From positions 186,001 to 250,000 of the forward strand of contig CAWFOC010000008.1 in the NCBI GenBank assembly GCA_963817395.1: a stretch of DNA of 64,000 bases. Direction: 5' to 3'. Shown here one piece after another: positions 1 through 8,037 of this stretch (the stretch's first letter is position 1; the number at the start of each line of letters is the position of its first letter). The DNA is from CAWGYQ01 sp963817395 (GTDB taxonomy: Bacteria; Acidobacteriota; Vicinamibacteria; Vicinamibacterales; CAVPJW01). The notes beneath the pieces were generated by a model that was not told the DNA's origin, searched no databases, and was given only the letters and a program-made list of their open reading frames with translations. Made by a program: the position numbers and the translations under genes.

Positions 1-348
1 GCAGTGTTGCTCGTTGCCCTTGCCGCCGGAGCTGCCGCGTGTGCGTCAAGAAGTGTCAATGACATCCTGGCTGATCCGTCGCGCTACCGCGATCGCGACG
101 TCAGCGTGTCGGGCACCGTCGAAGAGAGCTTCTCCGTCGGCAATCGCGGCGCCTACCGTGTGAACGACGGCACGGGCCAGCTCTGGGTCGTGTCGGAGAG
201 GGGCGTGCCGCGCAAGGGTGCGCGGGTCAAGGTGAATGGACGCGTGCGCGAGGGGTTCAATCTCAGCTCGTTCGGCGACCTTCTGAAGCTTCCCGCGGGC
301 GTCGAGAGCGGGCTCGTGCTCGTCGAGAGCTCGCACACAGCCGAATAG
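1..348 (+). CDS. OB-fold-like lipoprotein, 5' end probably outside the window
   Basis: The frame is open at the left edge; the first usable start is a GTG at base 4, but the hydrophobic stretch is short (LLVALAAGAAAC), so the true start probably lies upstream. That stretch ends in a lipobox-like A-A-A-C, which predicts export and lipid attachment. The mature part (about 95 residues) has the pattern 'DVSVSGTVEES..GAYRVNDGTGQLWV..RVKVNGRVREGF', typical of small OB-fold domains. No catalytic residues are visible and the function is unknown. It lies just upstream of an M23 peptidase, so a cell-envelope role is possible. Confidence 0.6.
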   Translation, partial: AVLLVALAAGAAACASRSVNDILADPSRYRDRDVSVSGTVEESFSVGNRGAYRVNDGTGQLWVVSERGVPRKGARVKVNGRVREGFNLSSFGDLLKLPAGVESGLVLVESSHTAE

Positions 349-410
349 TTCCGTCCACTGAGCCGTCCGTCGACCGGCCCTCGGCCGACGGGAGTACGAT
401 ACATACAGAT

Positions 411-1304
411 ATGCGGCCGTGTCGGTCGATTCTGTGGATGAGTGTGCTGGGACTCATCCCGGTCGCCCCAGTGTGGTCCGCCGGGCAAGCCACGACCGGG
501 CTGCAAGTGCAACACTGGGCCAGGGCGCTCCAGCCGGGCGAAGTCGTCCGTGTCACCGTCCGCGCGAGCGAACCGATCCAGCAACTCGACGGCATCGCGT
601 TCGAACGGCCGTTCGGGTTCTATCCCGTCGGTGACGGTCTGACCTGGGAGGCGCTGGTCGGCCTCGATCTGGAGGTGCCGAGCGGGTCGCACGTCCTCGA
701 GATCCGCGGTGTGTCGTCCGGAGCCGCGCCCGTCACGGTGCGCCACGATCTGACGATCGTCGGCAAACGATTTGCGGTGAGACGCCTCAGCGTGCCCGAG
801 TCGTTCTCCACGCCGTCTTCCGCCGTGCGCGAGCGCATCGAGCGAGAGGCGGAGCGGCTGGCGGCGCTCTTTGCCGCCGAGGAGCGTGCGCGGGCGTGGC
901 ACGACGGGTTCATCACGCCGGTGCCGGGAGCCTCGACGAGCAGCTTCGGCCGGCGATCGATCGTCAACGGCCAGCCTGGCAGCCCGCATCGCGGCGCCGA
1001 CTTCCGTGCGCCGTTCGGCACTCCGGTGCTGGCCCCGAACGCCGGCCATGTCGTGCTTGCCGACGAGCTCTACCTCGCGGGCCGCACTGTCGTTCTGGAC
1101 CACGGGCTGGGGCTCTTCTCGCTCCTCGCCCACTTGTCGGCCATCAGCGTGAAGGAAGGTGACAGCGTCGAGCGCGGCGCGACCATCGGTCGGAGTGGCG
1201 CGACAGGCCGCGTGACAGGCCCGCACCTGCATTGGGCGGTCCGGTTGACGGGCGCCAGCATCGATCCGCTGGCGCTGATGGCGGCCACGCGGCGGACGCC
1301 GTGA
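411..1304 (+). CDS. M23 family (LytM/peptidase) exported metallopeptidase
   Basis: This 297-residue protein starts with a signal-peptide-like segment (LWMSVLGLIPVAPVWSAGQ). A middle region of about 150 residues looks beta-rich. The C-terminal third is a LytM/M23 domain with the zinc-site patterns 'HRGADFRAPFGTPV' near residue 195 and 'GPHLHWAVR' near residue 275, plus the usual 'GLFSLLAHLS' strand. M23 domains cut peptidoglycan cross-bridges or act as inactive activators; the His/Asp/HxH ligands appear intact, so activity is likely. A TACGAT element at 395-400 ends 10 bases before the ATG and could be its -10 box, giving a very short 5' leader. Confidence 0.85.
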   Translation: MRPCRSILWMSVLGLIPVAPVWSAGQATTGLQVQHWARALQPGEVVRVTVRASEPIQQLDGIAFERPFGFYPVGDGLTWEALVGLDLEVPSGSHVLEIRGVSSGAAPVTVRHDLTIVGKRFAVRRLSVPESFSTPSSAVRERIEREAERLAALFAAEERARAWHDGFITPVPGASTSSFGRRSIVNGQPGSPHRGADFRAPFGTPVLAPNAGHVVLADELYLAGRTVVLDHGLGLFSLLAHLSAISVKEGDSVERGATIGRSGATGRVTGPHLHWAVRLTGASIDPLALMAATRRTP

Positions 1305-1316
1305 CAGTGACCCGTC

Positions 1317-1850
1317 CTACGAGTCTTCCGCCCTGTGCTTCTTGAGAACCGCGAGATGCTCCCGCACTTCGATGCGTGCGCGCACGAAGTCTCCGTGTTC
1401 GATCTGAAGCTCGCGGCTGATCCCGCGGATTTCGTTGTCTTCTGCGGTTCCCACCGAGTCGTCGGCGGCCGCGAGCGCAAAGAGGCAGCGCAGCAGGCCG
1501 AGACGCTGAGTGTGCGTGGTGTGGGAGGCGAACTCACGCGTCACGAGGTAGTTGTGCGTGCCGCCGAACCGCTTGACCTCGCCGAGCGCGAGCGCCACCA
1601 CAGCTGCGGCTTCGCCGGCCGAGAGCTCGCCCTCTTCCGCGACCAGCCGCTCCATCAGCCCGGCTTCCGCATCGGGGAGGTGCGTATCCGCGCGAGCGAC
1701 ACGGCCCAGCAAATAGGCGAATGCCGCGACGTAGCGGGCCCGTTCGTTCTCCAGGCTCTCGAGCAGCTGACAAACCGAGTCGAGCACCTCGGGATCGGCT
1801 GGCGATGGCTCCAGCCCGACCCAGCGCAACACGTCCCATCCTCGAGCCAT
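1317..1850 (-). CDS. TerB-like (tellurite-resistance family) protein
   Basis: A 177-residue, mostly helical, soluble protein with no signal peptide. The pattern of acidic helices 'YVAAFAYLLGRVARADTHLPDAE....MERLV' and 'LRCLFALAAADDSVGTAEDNEIRGISREL' matches the two EF-like repeats of the TerB/DjlA-N family, where paired Asp/Glu residues are thought to bind metal. Despite the family name, tellurite resistance is not implied. It converges with the M23 gene, 12 bases away, so the two are separate transcription units. The name is moderately secure; the cellular role is unknown. Confidence 0.65.
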   Translation of the reverse strand: MARGWDVLRWVGLEPSPADPEVLDSVCQLLESLENERARYVAAFAYLLGRVARADTHLPDAEAGLMERLVAEEGELSAGEAAAVVALALGEVKRFGGTHNYLVTREFASHTTHTQRLGLLRCLFALAAADDSVGTAEDNEIRGISRELQIEHGDFVRARIEVREHLAVLKKHRAEDS

Positions 1851-1915
1851 GCTCCCGACTCTCTCAGATCACGCCGTGGGCCTGCAAGCCGCAGCCGGCT
1901 GAAAGACGGTCGCTC

Positions 1916-1945
1916 TTGACGGGTCGCTGCGGACTCATGTACAAA
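1916..1945 (+). promoter_or_regulatory. Predicted promoter of the sulfate-assimilation operon
   Basis: TTGACG at 1916-1921 and TACAAA at 1940-1945 are separated by 18 bases. Transcription would start about 7 bases after the -10, near 1952, which is 2 bases before the ATG of the cysteine leader peptide. The leader would therefore be translated from a leaderless or nearly leaderless mRNA. Confidence 0.6.
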
Positions 1946-1953
1946 TAGGGCTG

Positions 1954-2064
1954 ATGTTCGCCGGGCTTTCGCGGGCCATTTGCTGCTGTTGTTGTTGTAC
2001 GACCCACATGGGTCGGGGCCCCGGAGTCTATGGTCATGCGCCGTCAGTGTTAGACGTCCTGTAA
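1954..2064 (+). CDS. Cysteine leader peptide of the cys operon (6 consecutive Cys)
   Basis: A 36-codon ORF from ATG 1954 to TAA 2062-2064 encodes M-F-A-G-L-S-R-A-I followed by six Cys codons in a row (TGC TGC TGT TGT TGT TGT, 1981-1998), then T-T-H-M-G-R. It sits between a predicted promoter and a strong intrinsic terminator, directly upstream of APS reductase. This is the arrangement of a ribosome-mediated attenuator: low Cys-tRNA would stall the ribosome on the Cys run and allow readthrough. No Shine-Dalgarno is seen; the predicted mRNA start is at about 1952. Leaderless polycysteine ORFs acting as cysteine-responsive attenuators are known from mycobacteria; use of one here is inference. 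Confidence 0.8.
   Translation: MFAGLSRAICCCCCCTTHMGRGPGVYGHAPSVLDVL
2000..2015 (+). promoter_or_regulatory. Leader hairpin directly after the Cys codons (attenuator segments 1:2)
   Basis: CGACCCA (2000-2006) and TGGGTCG (2009-2015) form a perfect 7-bp inverted repeat that begins 2 bases after the last Cys codon. A ribosome stalled on the Cys run would cover the left arm and free TCGGGGCC (2013-2020), which can pair with GGCCCGA (2090-2096) at the foot of the terminator, with one bulged G. That pairing would be the antiterminator. Confidence 0.55.
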
Positions 2065-2086
2065 GTTCGAGTTCAGCGAAGCGACC

Positions 2087-2126
2087 AAAGGCCCGAGAGG
2101 TTCCAACCTCTCGGGCCTTTTTATTT
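2087..2126 (+). terminator. Attenuator terminator upstream of cysH
   Basis: A perfect 16-bp inverted repeat, with arms 2087-2102 (AAAGGCCCGAGAGGTT) and 2105-2120, a 2-base spacer, and the T-rich tail TTATTTTTT. It lies between the leader stop codon and the cysH start with no gene ending just before it, so it must act on the operon's own leader transcript. The base of its left arm competes with leader segment 2013-2020. Confidence 0.85.
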
Positions 2127-2161
2127 TTTGCAGCGCAACGGCTGGGACACGAGCCCATCAC

Positions 2162-2911
2162 ATGCGAACCAACTCTTCGGTCGGCCACCCGCCAACTCGA
2201 TTGGACATCGTGACGCTGGCGGACACGCTCGAGAACGAACCGCCCGCGACGATTCTGGCGTGGGCCAGCGGAGCCTACGGACGGGGTCTGACGCTTTCGA
2301 CCGGCTTCGGACCAGAAGGGTGTCTGCTCGTCGATCTGATAGGCCGTTCCCAGTTGGACATCGACATCCAGACACTGGACACGGGACTGTTGTTCCCCGA
2401 AACCTATTCGCTCTGGCGCCGGCTCGAGACCCGATACGGATTGGTCATCCGGGGTGTCTCGCCGCAGTTGACGGTGGAATCTCAAGCCGCGCTACACGGT
2501 CAGGCTCTGTGGGCCCGGTCTCCGGACCTTTGCTGCGCCATCCGCAAGGTCGAGCCCCTCCACGCCGAGCTTGCTGGCTTCGAGGCGTGGATCACGGGCA
2601 TCAGGCGCGACCAAACTCCGGCGCGCGCCGCGGCACGCGTCGTCGAGTGGGACGAACGCTTCGGAGTCCTCAAGATCAACCCGCTCGTCGGACTGCGCAC
2701 GGCAGATGTCTGGCAGCACCTGCGTGAGCACGACGTGCCCTTCAACCCGCTGCACGAGCGGGGCTATCCGAGCATCGGGTGCATGCCGTGCACGTCGCAT
2801 GTGGCCGAGGGCGAGGGCGCGCGCGCTGGACGCTGGCGCGGGTTCGGGAAGACGGAGTGCGGGCTGCATGTCTCGGCGGTGCGGCCCGTCGCGGCCGAAT
2901 CGCCGGCGTGA
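2162..2911 (+). CDS. cysH: Adenylyl-sulfate (APS) reductase, assimilatory, [4Fe-4S] type
   Basis: This 249-residue cytoplasmic enzyme reduces APS to sulfite and AMP with thioredoxin or similar thiols. The Cys pair at 124-125 (DLCCAIRKVEPL) and CxxC at 207/210 (GCMPC) are the four [4Fe-4S] ligands that mark the APS-using branch rather than PAPS-using CysH. The catalytic Cys is at about 233 in the C-terminal ECGLH motif. It is the first structural gene after the cysteine attenuator and overlaps the next gene by one base (TGATG). No ATP sulfurylase or APS kinase gene is found in the operon, so these must be encoded elsewhere. Confidence 0.93.
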   Translation: MRTNSSVGHPPTRLDIVTLADTLENEPPATILAWASGAYGRGLTLSTGFGPEGCLLVDLIGRSQLDIDIQTLDTGLLFPETYSLWRRLETRYGLVIRGVSPQLTVESQAALHGQALWARSPDLCCAIRKVEPLHAELAGFEAWITGIRRDQTPARAAARVVEWDERFGVLKINPLVGLRTADVWQHLREHDVPFNPLHERGYPSIGCMPCTSHVAEGEGARAGRWRGFGKTECGLHVSAVRPVAAESPA

Positions 2912-3486
2912 TGAGAATGGCTTCACACATGGAACTGCCGTATCCACTCTTCTTGAAGCTGTCGGGTCGCCGGGTGCTCGTCGTGGGTGGCGGGCCGATG
3001 GCGGACTCGAAAACGGCATCGCTTCTCGAGGCTGGCGCCGAGGTCACCGTGGTGGCGCCAAGCGTCTGCGAGGGTCTCGCGGCGAGGCCCGTCCAGGTCA
3101 GATTGCGCCGTTTTCGCGCCGCCGACCTGGACGGCATCTGGCTCGTCGTCGCCGCGGCCCCGCCCGCAGTGAACCGCCGGGTCGCCCGGCTGGCTGAAGC
3201 GCGGCGGCTCTTCGTCAATGCCGTGGATGACCCGTCGCATGCCTCGGCGTATGCGGCCAGCGTGCTGCGGCGCTCCGGTGTCACCGTGGCCATTTCAACC
3301 AACGGCGAGGCTCCGGCGCTGGCCCGTCTGCTGCGTGAGGGTATCGAAGAGGTCATTCCCGAAGATCTCGAACGGTGGATGACGCATGCCCGGGCGCTTC
3401 GTGGCTCCTGGAAGGGGCAGAGCGTGCCGATCGATCGAAGACGCCATCTGTTGCTCGACGCCATCAATCGTCTGTATGAGAACTGA
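2911..3486 (+). CDS. Precorrin-2 dehydrogenase / sirohydrochlorin ferrochelatase (Met8/CysG-N type)
   Basis: This 191-residue protein, counted from the ATG that overlaps the cysH stop, has the Rossmann motif VLVVGGGPMADSKTASLLEAG near residue 20. It continues with the CysG N-terminal pattern 'VTVVAP', 'NAVDD' and 'VTVAISTNGEAPALARLLRE'. In the family it oxidises precorrin-2 with NAD+ and, in bifunctional forms, inserts iron to give siroheme, the cofactor of the sulfite reductase two genes on. The siroheme pathway is split here into separate dehydrogenase and methyltransferase genes rather than fused as in enteric CysG. The gene overlaps cobA by 11 bases. Confidence 0.9.
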   Translation: MRMASHMELPYPLFLKLSGRRVLVVGGGPMADSKTASLLEAGAEVTVVAPSVCEGLAARPVQVRLRRFRAADLDGIWLVVAAAPPAVNRRVARLAEARRLFVNAVDDPSHASAYAASVLRRSGVTVAISTNGEAPALARLLREGIEEVIPEDLERWMTHARALRGSWKGQSVPIDRRRHLLLDAINRLYEN

Positions 3487-4312
3487 CACCCGCCGGACGC
3501 GTCGCTCTGGATTCGTGTCCATCGTGGGGGGCGGACCTGGCGACCCGGGCTTGCTCACCAGAAAGGCAGCGCTTCGCCTGCGGCAGGCCGATCTCGTGCT
3601 GTACGACGCGCTGGTCGGGCCCGACGTGCTCAAACTGGCTCGCCGCGCACGCCGCTTCTTCGTGGGGAAGCGGTGTGGCCGCGCGTCGATGACCCAGGAC
3701 GCCATTCACCGGCTGATGATTCGAGCGGCGCGCCGCGGTGAGCGGGTCGTGAGGCTCAAGGGCGGCGATCCGTTCGTGCTGGGCCGCGGCGGTGAGGAGG
3801 CTCTCGCCCTTCAGGCGGCGAATGTCCGTTTCGAGATCGTGCCGGGCGTGTCGTCGGCCATCGCCGCGCCGGCCCTTGCCGGTATTCCGGTGACGCATCG
3901 CGGCGTCGCGTCGGCGTTTCTGGTCTTGTCCGCGCACGGCGAAGACACGTTTCGTCCCCTGGTCGCCGCGATCGCCCCGCACTCAATCACCGTCGTCGCC
4001 CTGATGGGTCTGGGCCAGCGTGGTGCTCTGGCGGATGCGATGGTTGCGCGCGGCTGGTTGGGGGAGACGCCCGCCGCCATCATTCGCGCTGCCGGCACGA
4101 GTGAGATGACGGTCTGGGTCGGTACCCTCGACGGCCTGGGCTCGGCGCCGATTGATGAGGCCTCCTCGCAGCCCGGAACGATGGTCATCGGCGACGTCGT
4201 CGCAGTACGGGCGCGTATCGCCGCCGGCTTGTCGGTGGGCGGAAGCTCTGAGTCCGCCGTCGATCCGCCGGCGGGGAACCGCGAGTACCGCCTCGCAGTC
4301 GCTGAGAGGTGA
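3476..4312 (+). CDS. cobA: Uroporphyrinogen-III C-methyltransferase
   Basis: A 278-residue SAM-dependent methyltransferase that makes precorrin-2 from uroporphyrinogen III, the first step to siroheme. Family signatures are all present: VSIVGGGPGDPGLLTRKA at the N-terminus, 'DLVLYDALV', 'VVRLKGGDPFVLGRGGEEAL' and 'PGVSSAIAAPALAGIPVTHRG'. The length fits the SUMT family, with a somewhat extended, low-complexity C-terminus. The start at 3476 overlaps the preceding gene. It supplies siroheme for the sulfite reductase immediately downstream. Confidence 0.93.
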   Translation: MRTDTRRTRRSGFVSIVGGGPGDPGLLTRKAALRLRQADLVLYDALVGPDVLKLARRARRFFVGKRCGRASMTQDAIHRLMIRAARRGERVVRLKGGDPFVLGRGGEEALALQAANVRFEIVPGVSSAIAAPALAGIPVTHRGVASAFLVLSAHGEDTFRPLVAAIAPHSITVVALMGLGQRGALADAMVARGWLGETPAAIIRAAGTSEMTVWVGTLDGLGSAPIDEASSQPGTMVIGDVVAVRARIAAGLSVGGSSESAVDPPAGNREYRLAVAER

Positions 4313-4315
4313 GTG

Positions 4316-6163
4316 ATGTCGGCCATGGATGATCCACGCACGCTCGGACGCACGCGCCTCTCGTTCGCGAACGAAGCGGAGGTCGACGAGTTCGTGGCGA
4401 TGCTCGATCGGTTCGAGCGTGGCGAGCTGCCGCCGGATCGCTGGCGCACGTTTCGCCTCACGCGCGGCACCTACGGGCAGCGGCAAACCGGCGACGTTCA
4501 GATGCTCAGGGCCAAGATCCCGCAGGGGATTCTGACGGCGGCGCAACTTCATGCGCTGGCCGACATCGCCGAGTGCTATTCGCGCGGCTTCGGGCACATC
4601 ACGACCCGCCAGAACATGCAGTTTCATTTCATGAAGCTGCACGACGTGGAGCTCGCCATGCGCCGGCTGGCGGAAGCGGGGCTGACCAGTCGCGAAGCAT
4701 GCGGGAGCGCCGTGCGAAACATCACCGCATGTCCGTACGCGGGGGTCGCGCACGACGAGGCCTTCGACGTGACACCGTACGCCGAAGCGCTCACGCGTCA
4801 CCTGCTGCGGCACCCGCTCGCGTCATCGCTGCCGCGCAAGTTCAAGATCGCGTTCGAGGGCTGCGTCGAGGATCACGCGATGACCGCGATCAACGACATC
4901 GGCTTCCGCGCGCGCCTCATCCAGGCCGATGGGGCGGAGGTGAGAGGCTTCCGTGTGACGGCTGGCGGCGGCACCTCGATCATGTGCAAGAGCGGCGGCC
5001 TCCTGTACGACTTCTTGCCCGCAGGCGAAATCCTGGAGGTTGCCGAAGCCATCATCCGGGTCTTTCACCAGTTCGGCGACTACGAGCACAAGCAGCGCAA
5101 CCGCATGAAGTTTCTGATCAAGACCCTCGGCTGGGACGGCTGGCGGGCGGAGTTCGAGCGCGCGCGTCACGCGCTCCGTGCGGACGGGGCGCCTGCGCTC
5201 GGTTTCGATCCGGATCGAGCACCCGTCGAAACCGCCCCTGACTGGACGCTGCGCGAGGCGCCCTCGACAACGGAGGTGGCCGCGCGGGCTGAGTCGGCTC
5301 GCGTGATCGGACCGGGCCTCGTGCCGCACGTCGGGCCGACGCTGCCGATCGTGGACGGCGGCTTCGAACACTGGGTCGCCACCAACGTCCGCGCGCAGAA
5401 GCAGCCCGGCTACATGCTGGTGACTGTCACCGTGCCGCTCGGCGATTTGACCGGCGAACAGATGCGGCTGCTCGGCGATCTCACAGAGGCCTTTGCTGAC
5501 GGCACGGTGCGCACCACGCAGAACCAGGACGTGCTGCTCCGATGGGTGCCGAAATCCGCCGTGCTCCCGCTGTACCGAAGGCTCCTGGCTGCGAACCTGG
5601 GCCTCGGCGATGCCAACACACCGGCCGACGTCGCGGGTTGTCCCGGTGCCGAATCGTGCAAGCTCGCGGTGACGCAGTCACGGGGCCTGGGGCGGCTCCT
5701 GTCGTCGCATCTTCAGGAGAGACCCGATCTCGTCGCGGCCGCGCCGGGTCTGTCGATCAAGATCAGCGGGTGTCCGAATGGCTGCGGTCAGCATCACATT
5801 GCCGGCATTGGCTTTCAGGGCAGCGTCCGCAAGGTGGCCTCGCGCGTCGTGCCCCAGTACTTCCTGATGGTGGGCGGCGGTTTCGACGAAGAAGGCGCGA
5901 AGTTCGGCCGCCTCGTCGCGAAAATTCCCGCGCGCCGCGCGCCGGAGGCTGTCGAACGGCTCGTGGATTTGTACGGACGCGAGGCGCTCGAAGGCGAGTC
6001 GCCCGACACGTTCTTTCGCCGCCTCGACCGGGAACACCTCCACGCGCTCGTGGCGGACCTCGAGGAGTTCGATCCGGCCGAGGCCAAACCGGAAGACTAT
6101 GTCGATCTCGGCGAGGAGCACGAGTTCAGCCCCGATGTCCAGGAGGGTGAATGCGCCGTCTGA
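4316..6163 (+). CDS. Ferredoxin-type sulfite (or nitrite) reductase, siroheme/[4Fe-4S]
   Basis: A 615-residue enzyme with two NIR_SIR half repeats. Substrate-side residues lie in 'GHITTRQNMQFHF' and the 'RTTQNQDVLLRWV' repeat. The [4Fe-4S]-siroheme ligands are C-x5-C at about 442/448 (CPGAESC) and C-x3-C at about 486/490 (SGCPNGCGQHH). Six-electron reduction of sulfite to sulfide is inferred from the flanking APS reductase and sulfate transporter, because sequence alone does not fully separate it from nitrite reductase. No flavoprotein partner (CysJ) is nearby, so ferredoxin is the likely donor. ATG 4316 was chosen over GTG 4313; GAGAGGTGAG lies just upstream. The 3' end overlaps the next gene by 13 bases. 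Confidence 0.88.
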   Translation: MSAMDDPRTLGRTRLSFANEAEVDEFVAMLDRFERGELPPDRWRTFRLTRGTYGQRQTGDVQMLRAKIPQGILTAAQLHALADIAECYSRGFGHITTRQNMQFHFMKLHDVELAMRRLAEAGLTSREACGSAVRNITACPYAGVAHDEAFDVTPYAEALTRHLLRHPLASSLPRKFKIAFEGCVEDHAMTAINDIGFRARLIQADGAEVRGFRVTAGGGTSIMCKSGGLLYDFLPAGEILEVAEAIIRVFHQFGDYEHKQRNRMKFLIKTLGWDGWRAEFERARHALRADGAPALGFDPDRAPVETAPDWTLREAPSTTEVAARAESARVIGPGLVPHVGPTLPIVDGGFEHWVATNVRAQKQPGYMLVTVTVPLGDLTGEQMRLLGDLTEAFADGTVRTTQNQDVLLRWVPKSAVLPLYRRLLAANLGLGDANTPADVAGCPGAESCKLAVTQSRGLGRLLSSHLQERPDLVAAAPGLSIKISGCPNGCGQHHIAGIGFQGSVRKVASRVVPQYFLMVGGGFDEEGAKFGRLVAKIPARRAPEAVERLVDLYGREALEGESPDTFFRRLDREHLHALVADLEEFDPAEAKPEDYVDLGEEHEFSPDVQEGECAV

Positions 6164-7176
6164 GGGCGGGCGCACTCGTTGGTATTCTGGCGGCGTTCTC
6201 GTGTGCGGCACCGGGGGATCCCGGCTCGACGCCGTCGCAGGTCACCATCCTCAACGTCTCGTACGACCCCACGCGTGAGTTCTACCAGCAGATCAACCAG
6301 GCGTTTGCGCGGAACTGGTTTGCCTCGGCCGGGCAGACAGTGACGATCGAACAGTCGCACGGCGGATCGGGCCGTCAGGCCCGCGCGGTCATCGATGGGC
6401 TCCAGGCGGACGTGGTGACCCTGGCGCTCGCCTATGACATCGACGCGATCCACGCGAACGGTGGATTGCTCGACCGTGACTGGCAATCGCGCCTCCCCAA
6501 CGGAAGCTCACCGTACACGTCGATCATTGTCTTTCTGGTACGGAAGACGAACCCCAAGGGCATCAAGGACTGGGGCGATCTGGCCAGGAGCGGCGTTTCC
6601 GTCATCACGCCGAACCCGAAGACATCAGGGGGTGCGCGCTGGAACTATCTGGCGGCCTGGGGCCATGCTCTGAGGCAGTTCGACGGCCGCGAGTCCGCCG
6701 CCAGCGATCTCGTCGGGCGTATCTACCGCAACGTCCCGGTGCTCGACTCAGGGGCGCGCGGGTCGCTGACGACGTTCGTGCAGCGCCAGATTGGCGACGT
6801 GCTGATTGCCTGGGAGAGCGAGGCGCTGCTCGCAAGGAAGACAGTGGCCCGCGATCAATTCGAAATCGTCGTCCCGTCGGCGACGATCCTTGCCGAGCCG
6901 CCTGTCGCGCTGGTGGACCGGGTCGTCGACAAGCGCGGCACCCGCCAGGTCGCCCAGGCGTATCTCGAGTTCCTCTACAGTCCAGAAGGCCAGGACATTG
7001 CCGCCGCGCACTTCTTCCGGCCGCAGTCCAATGAGGTGCTGGCCAGGTACGCGAGTCAATTTCCCAGGGTCACCACGTTCACGCTGGCCGACGTATTTGG
7101 CTCCTGGTCCAAGGCTCAGGCCACGCATTTCGACGATGGCGGCACGTTCGACCAGATCTACCAGCCAGGGTCGTGA
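6151..7176 (+). CDS. Sulfate ABC transporter, substrate-binding lipoprotein
   Basis: This 341-residue protein is a sulfate/thiosulfate-binding component of the CysP/Sbp family. The signal peptide ends in a lipobox (LAAFSC). Family hallmarks follow: 'LNVSYDPTREFYQQIN', 'QSHGGSGRQARAVIDGLQADVVTLALAYDID', 'NPKTSGGARWNYLAAWG' and 'VLIAWESEALL'. Anchored to the membrane, it would deliver sulfate to the CysT/CysW permease encoded next. The lipid anchor, rather than a free periplasmic form, may suit this lineage. Confidence 0.92.
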   Translation: MRRLRAGALVGILAAFSCAAPGDPGSTPSQVTILNVSYDPTREFYQQINQAFARNWFASAGQTVTIEQSHGGSGRQARAVIDGLQADVVTLALAYDIDAIHANGGLLDRDWQSRLPNGSSPYTSIIVFLVRKTNPKGIKDWGDLARSGVSVITPNPKTSGGARWNYLAAWGHALRQFDGRESAASDLVGRIYRNVPVLDSGARGSLTTFVQRQIGDVLIAWESEALLARKTVARDQFEIVVPSATILAEPPVALVDRVVDKRGTRQVAQAYLEFLYSPEGQDIAAAHFFRPQSNEVLARYASQFPRVTTFTLADVFGSWSKAQATHFDDGGTFDQIYQPGS

Positions 7177-7206
7177 ACGTGCTCATCGACCGGGGATTTT
7201 GATCTG

Positions 7207-8037
7207 ATGCGACGGCGGCGTGTCCTCCCGGGCTTCGGCCCGACGCTCGGCGTCACGCTGCTGTACCTGAGCCTGCTCGTCCTCATCCCACTCGCCGGTG
7301 TGTTCGTGAGAGCCAGTTCGCTCTCATGGGATCAACTGATCCGGACGATCGCGTCGCCCCGGGCCGTGGCCGCCTACAAGCTCACCGTCGGCGCCTCGCT
7401 GCTGGCGGCCTTCATCAACGCCGTCTTCGGGACGCTCGTGGCCTGGGTACTGGTGCGCTATCGCTTTCCGGGGCGTCGCATCGCGGATGCGATGGTCGAT
7501 CTCCCGTTCGCGCTCCCCACCGCAGTGGCGGGCATCGCGCTGACGGCGGTGTACTCCGAGACGGGATGGATCGGTCGTCATCTTGCGGGTCTCGGGATCC
7601 CGGTGGCCTTCACGCCGCTCGGCGTGGTCGTCGCGCTCACGTTCGTCGGTCTGCCCTTCGTGGTGCGCACCGTGCAGCCCGTCCTCCAGGATCTCGAGCG
7701 CGACGTCGAAGAGGCCGCGTCGAGCCTGGGTGCGACCAGATGGCAGACCATCACGCGCGTGCTCGCGCCGTGCCTGGTGCCACCCGTGATCACGGGCTTT
7801 GCGCTCGCGTTTGCCCGGGCGCTCGGCGAATACGGATCCGTGATCTTCATCTCCGGCAACCTGCCGCTCCGCACCGAAGTGACAACGCTCCTCATCATGA
7901 CCAGGCTCGAGGAATACGACTACGGCGGGGCCGCCGCGATCGCCGCCGTCATGCTGGTCATCGCTTTTCTGTTGCTCTTGTTGATCAACGCGCTGGAGGG
8001 ATGGAGCCGCCATCGTTCGCGCACGATGGAAGTCTGA
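7207..8037 (+). CDS. cysT: Sulfate ABC transporter permease CysT (CysU)
   Basis: A 276-residue inner-membrane protein with about six predicted transmembrane segments. The EAA loop that contacts the ATPase is visible as 'EEAASSLGATRWQTITRVLAPCLVP', followed by 'ALGEYGSVIFISGNLPLRTEV', a strong CysT signature. It pairs with CysW to form the channel. The stop codon overlaps the cysW start (TGATG). Confidence 0.93.
   Translation: MRRRRVLPGFGPTLGVTLLYLSLLVLIPLAGVFVRASSLSWDQLIRTIASPRAVAAYKLTVGASLLAAFINAVFGTLVAWVLVRYRFPGRRIADAMVDLPFALPTAVAGIALTAVYSETGWIGRHLAGLGIPVAFTPLGVVVALTFVGLPFVVRTVQPVLQDLERDVEEAASSLGATRWQTITRVLAPCLVPPVITGFALAFARALGEYGSVIFISGNLPLRTEVTTLLIMTRLEEYDYGGAAAIAAVMLVIAFLLLLLINALEGWSRHRSRTMEV

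Noticed and set aside
153..1232. Long minus-strand open frame opposite the M23 peptidase
   Set aside because: Arg-rich shadow of a GC-rich gene; the plus strand has clear zinc-site motifs.
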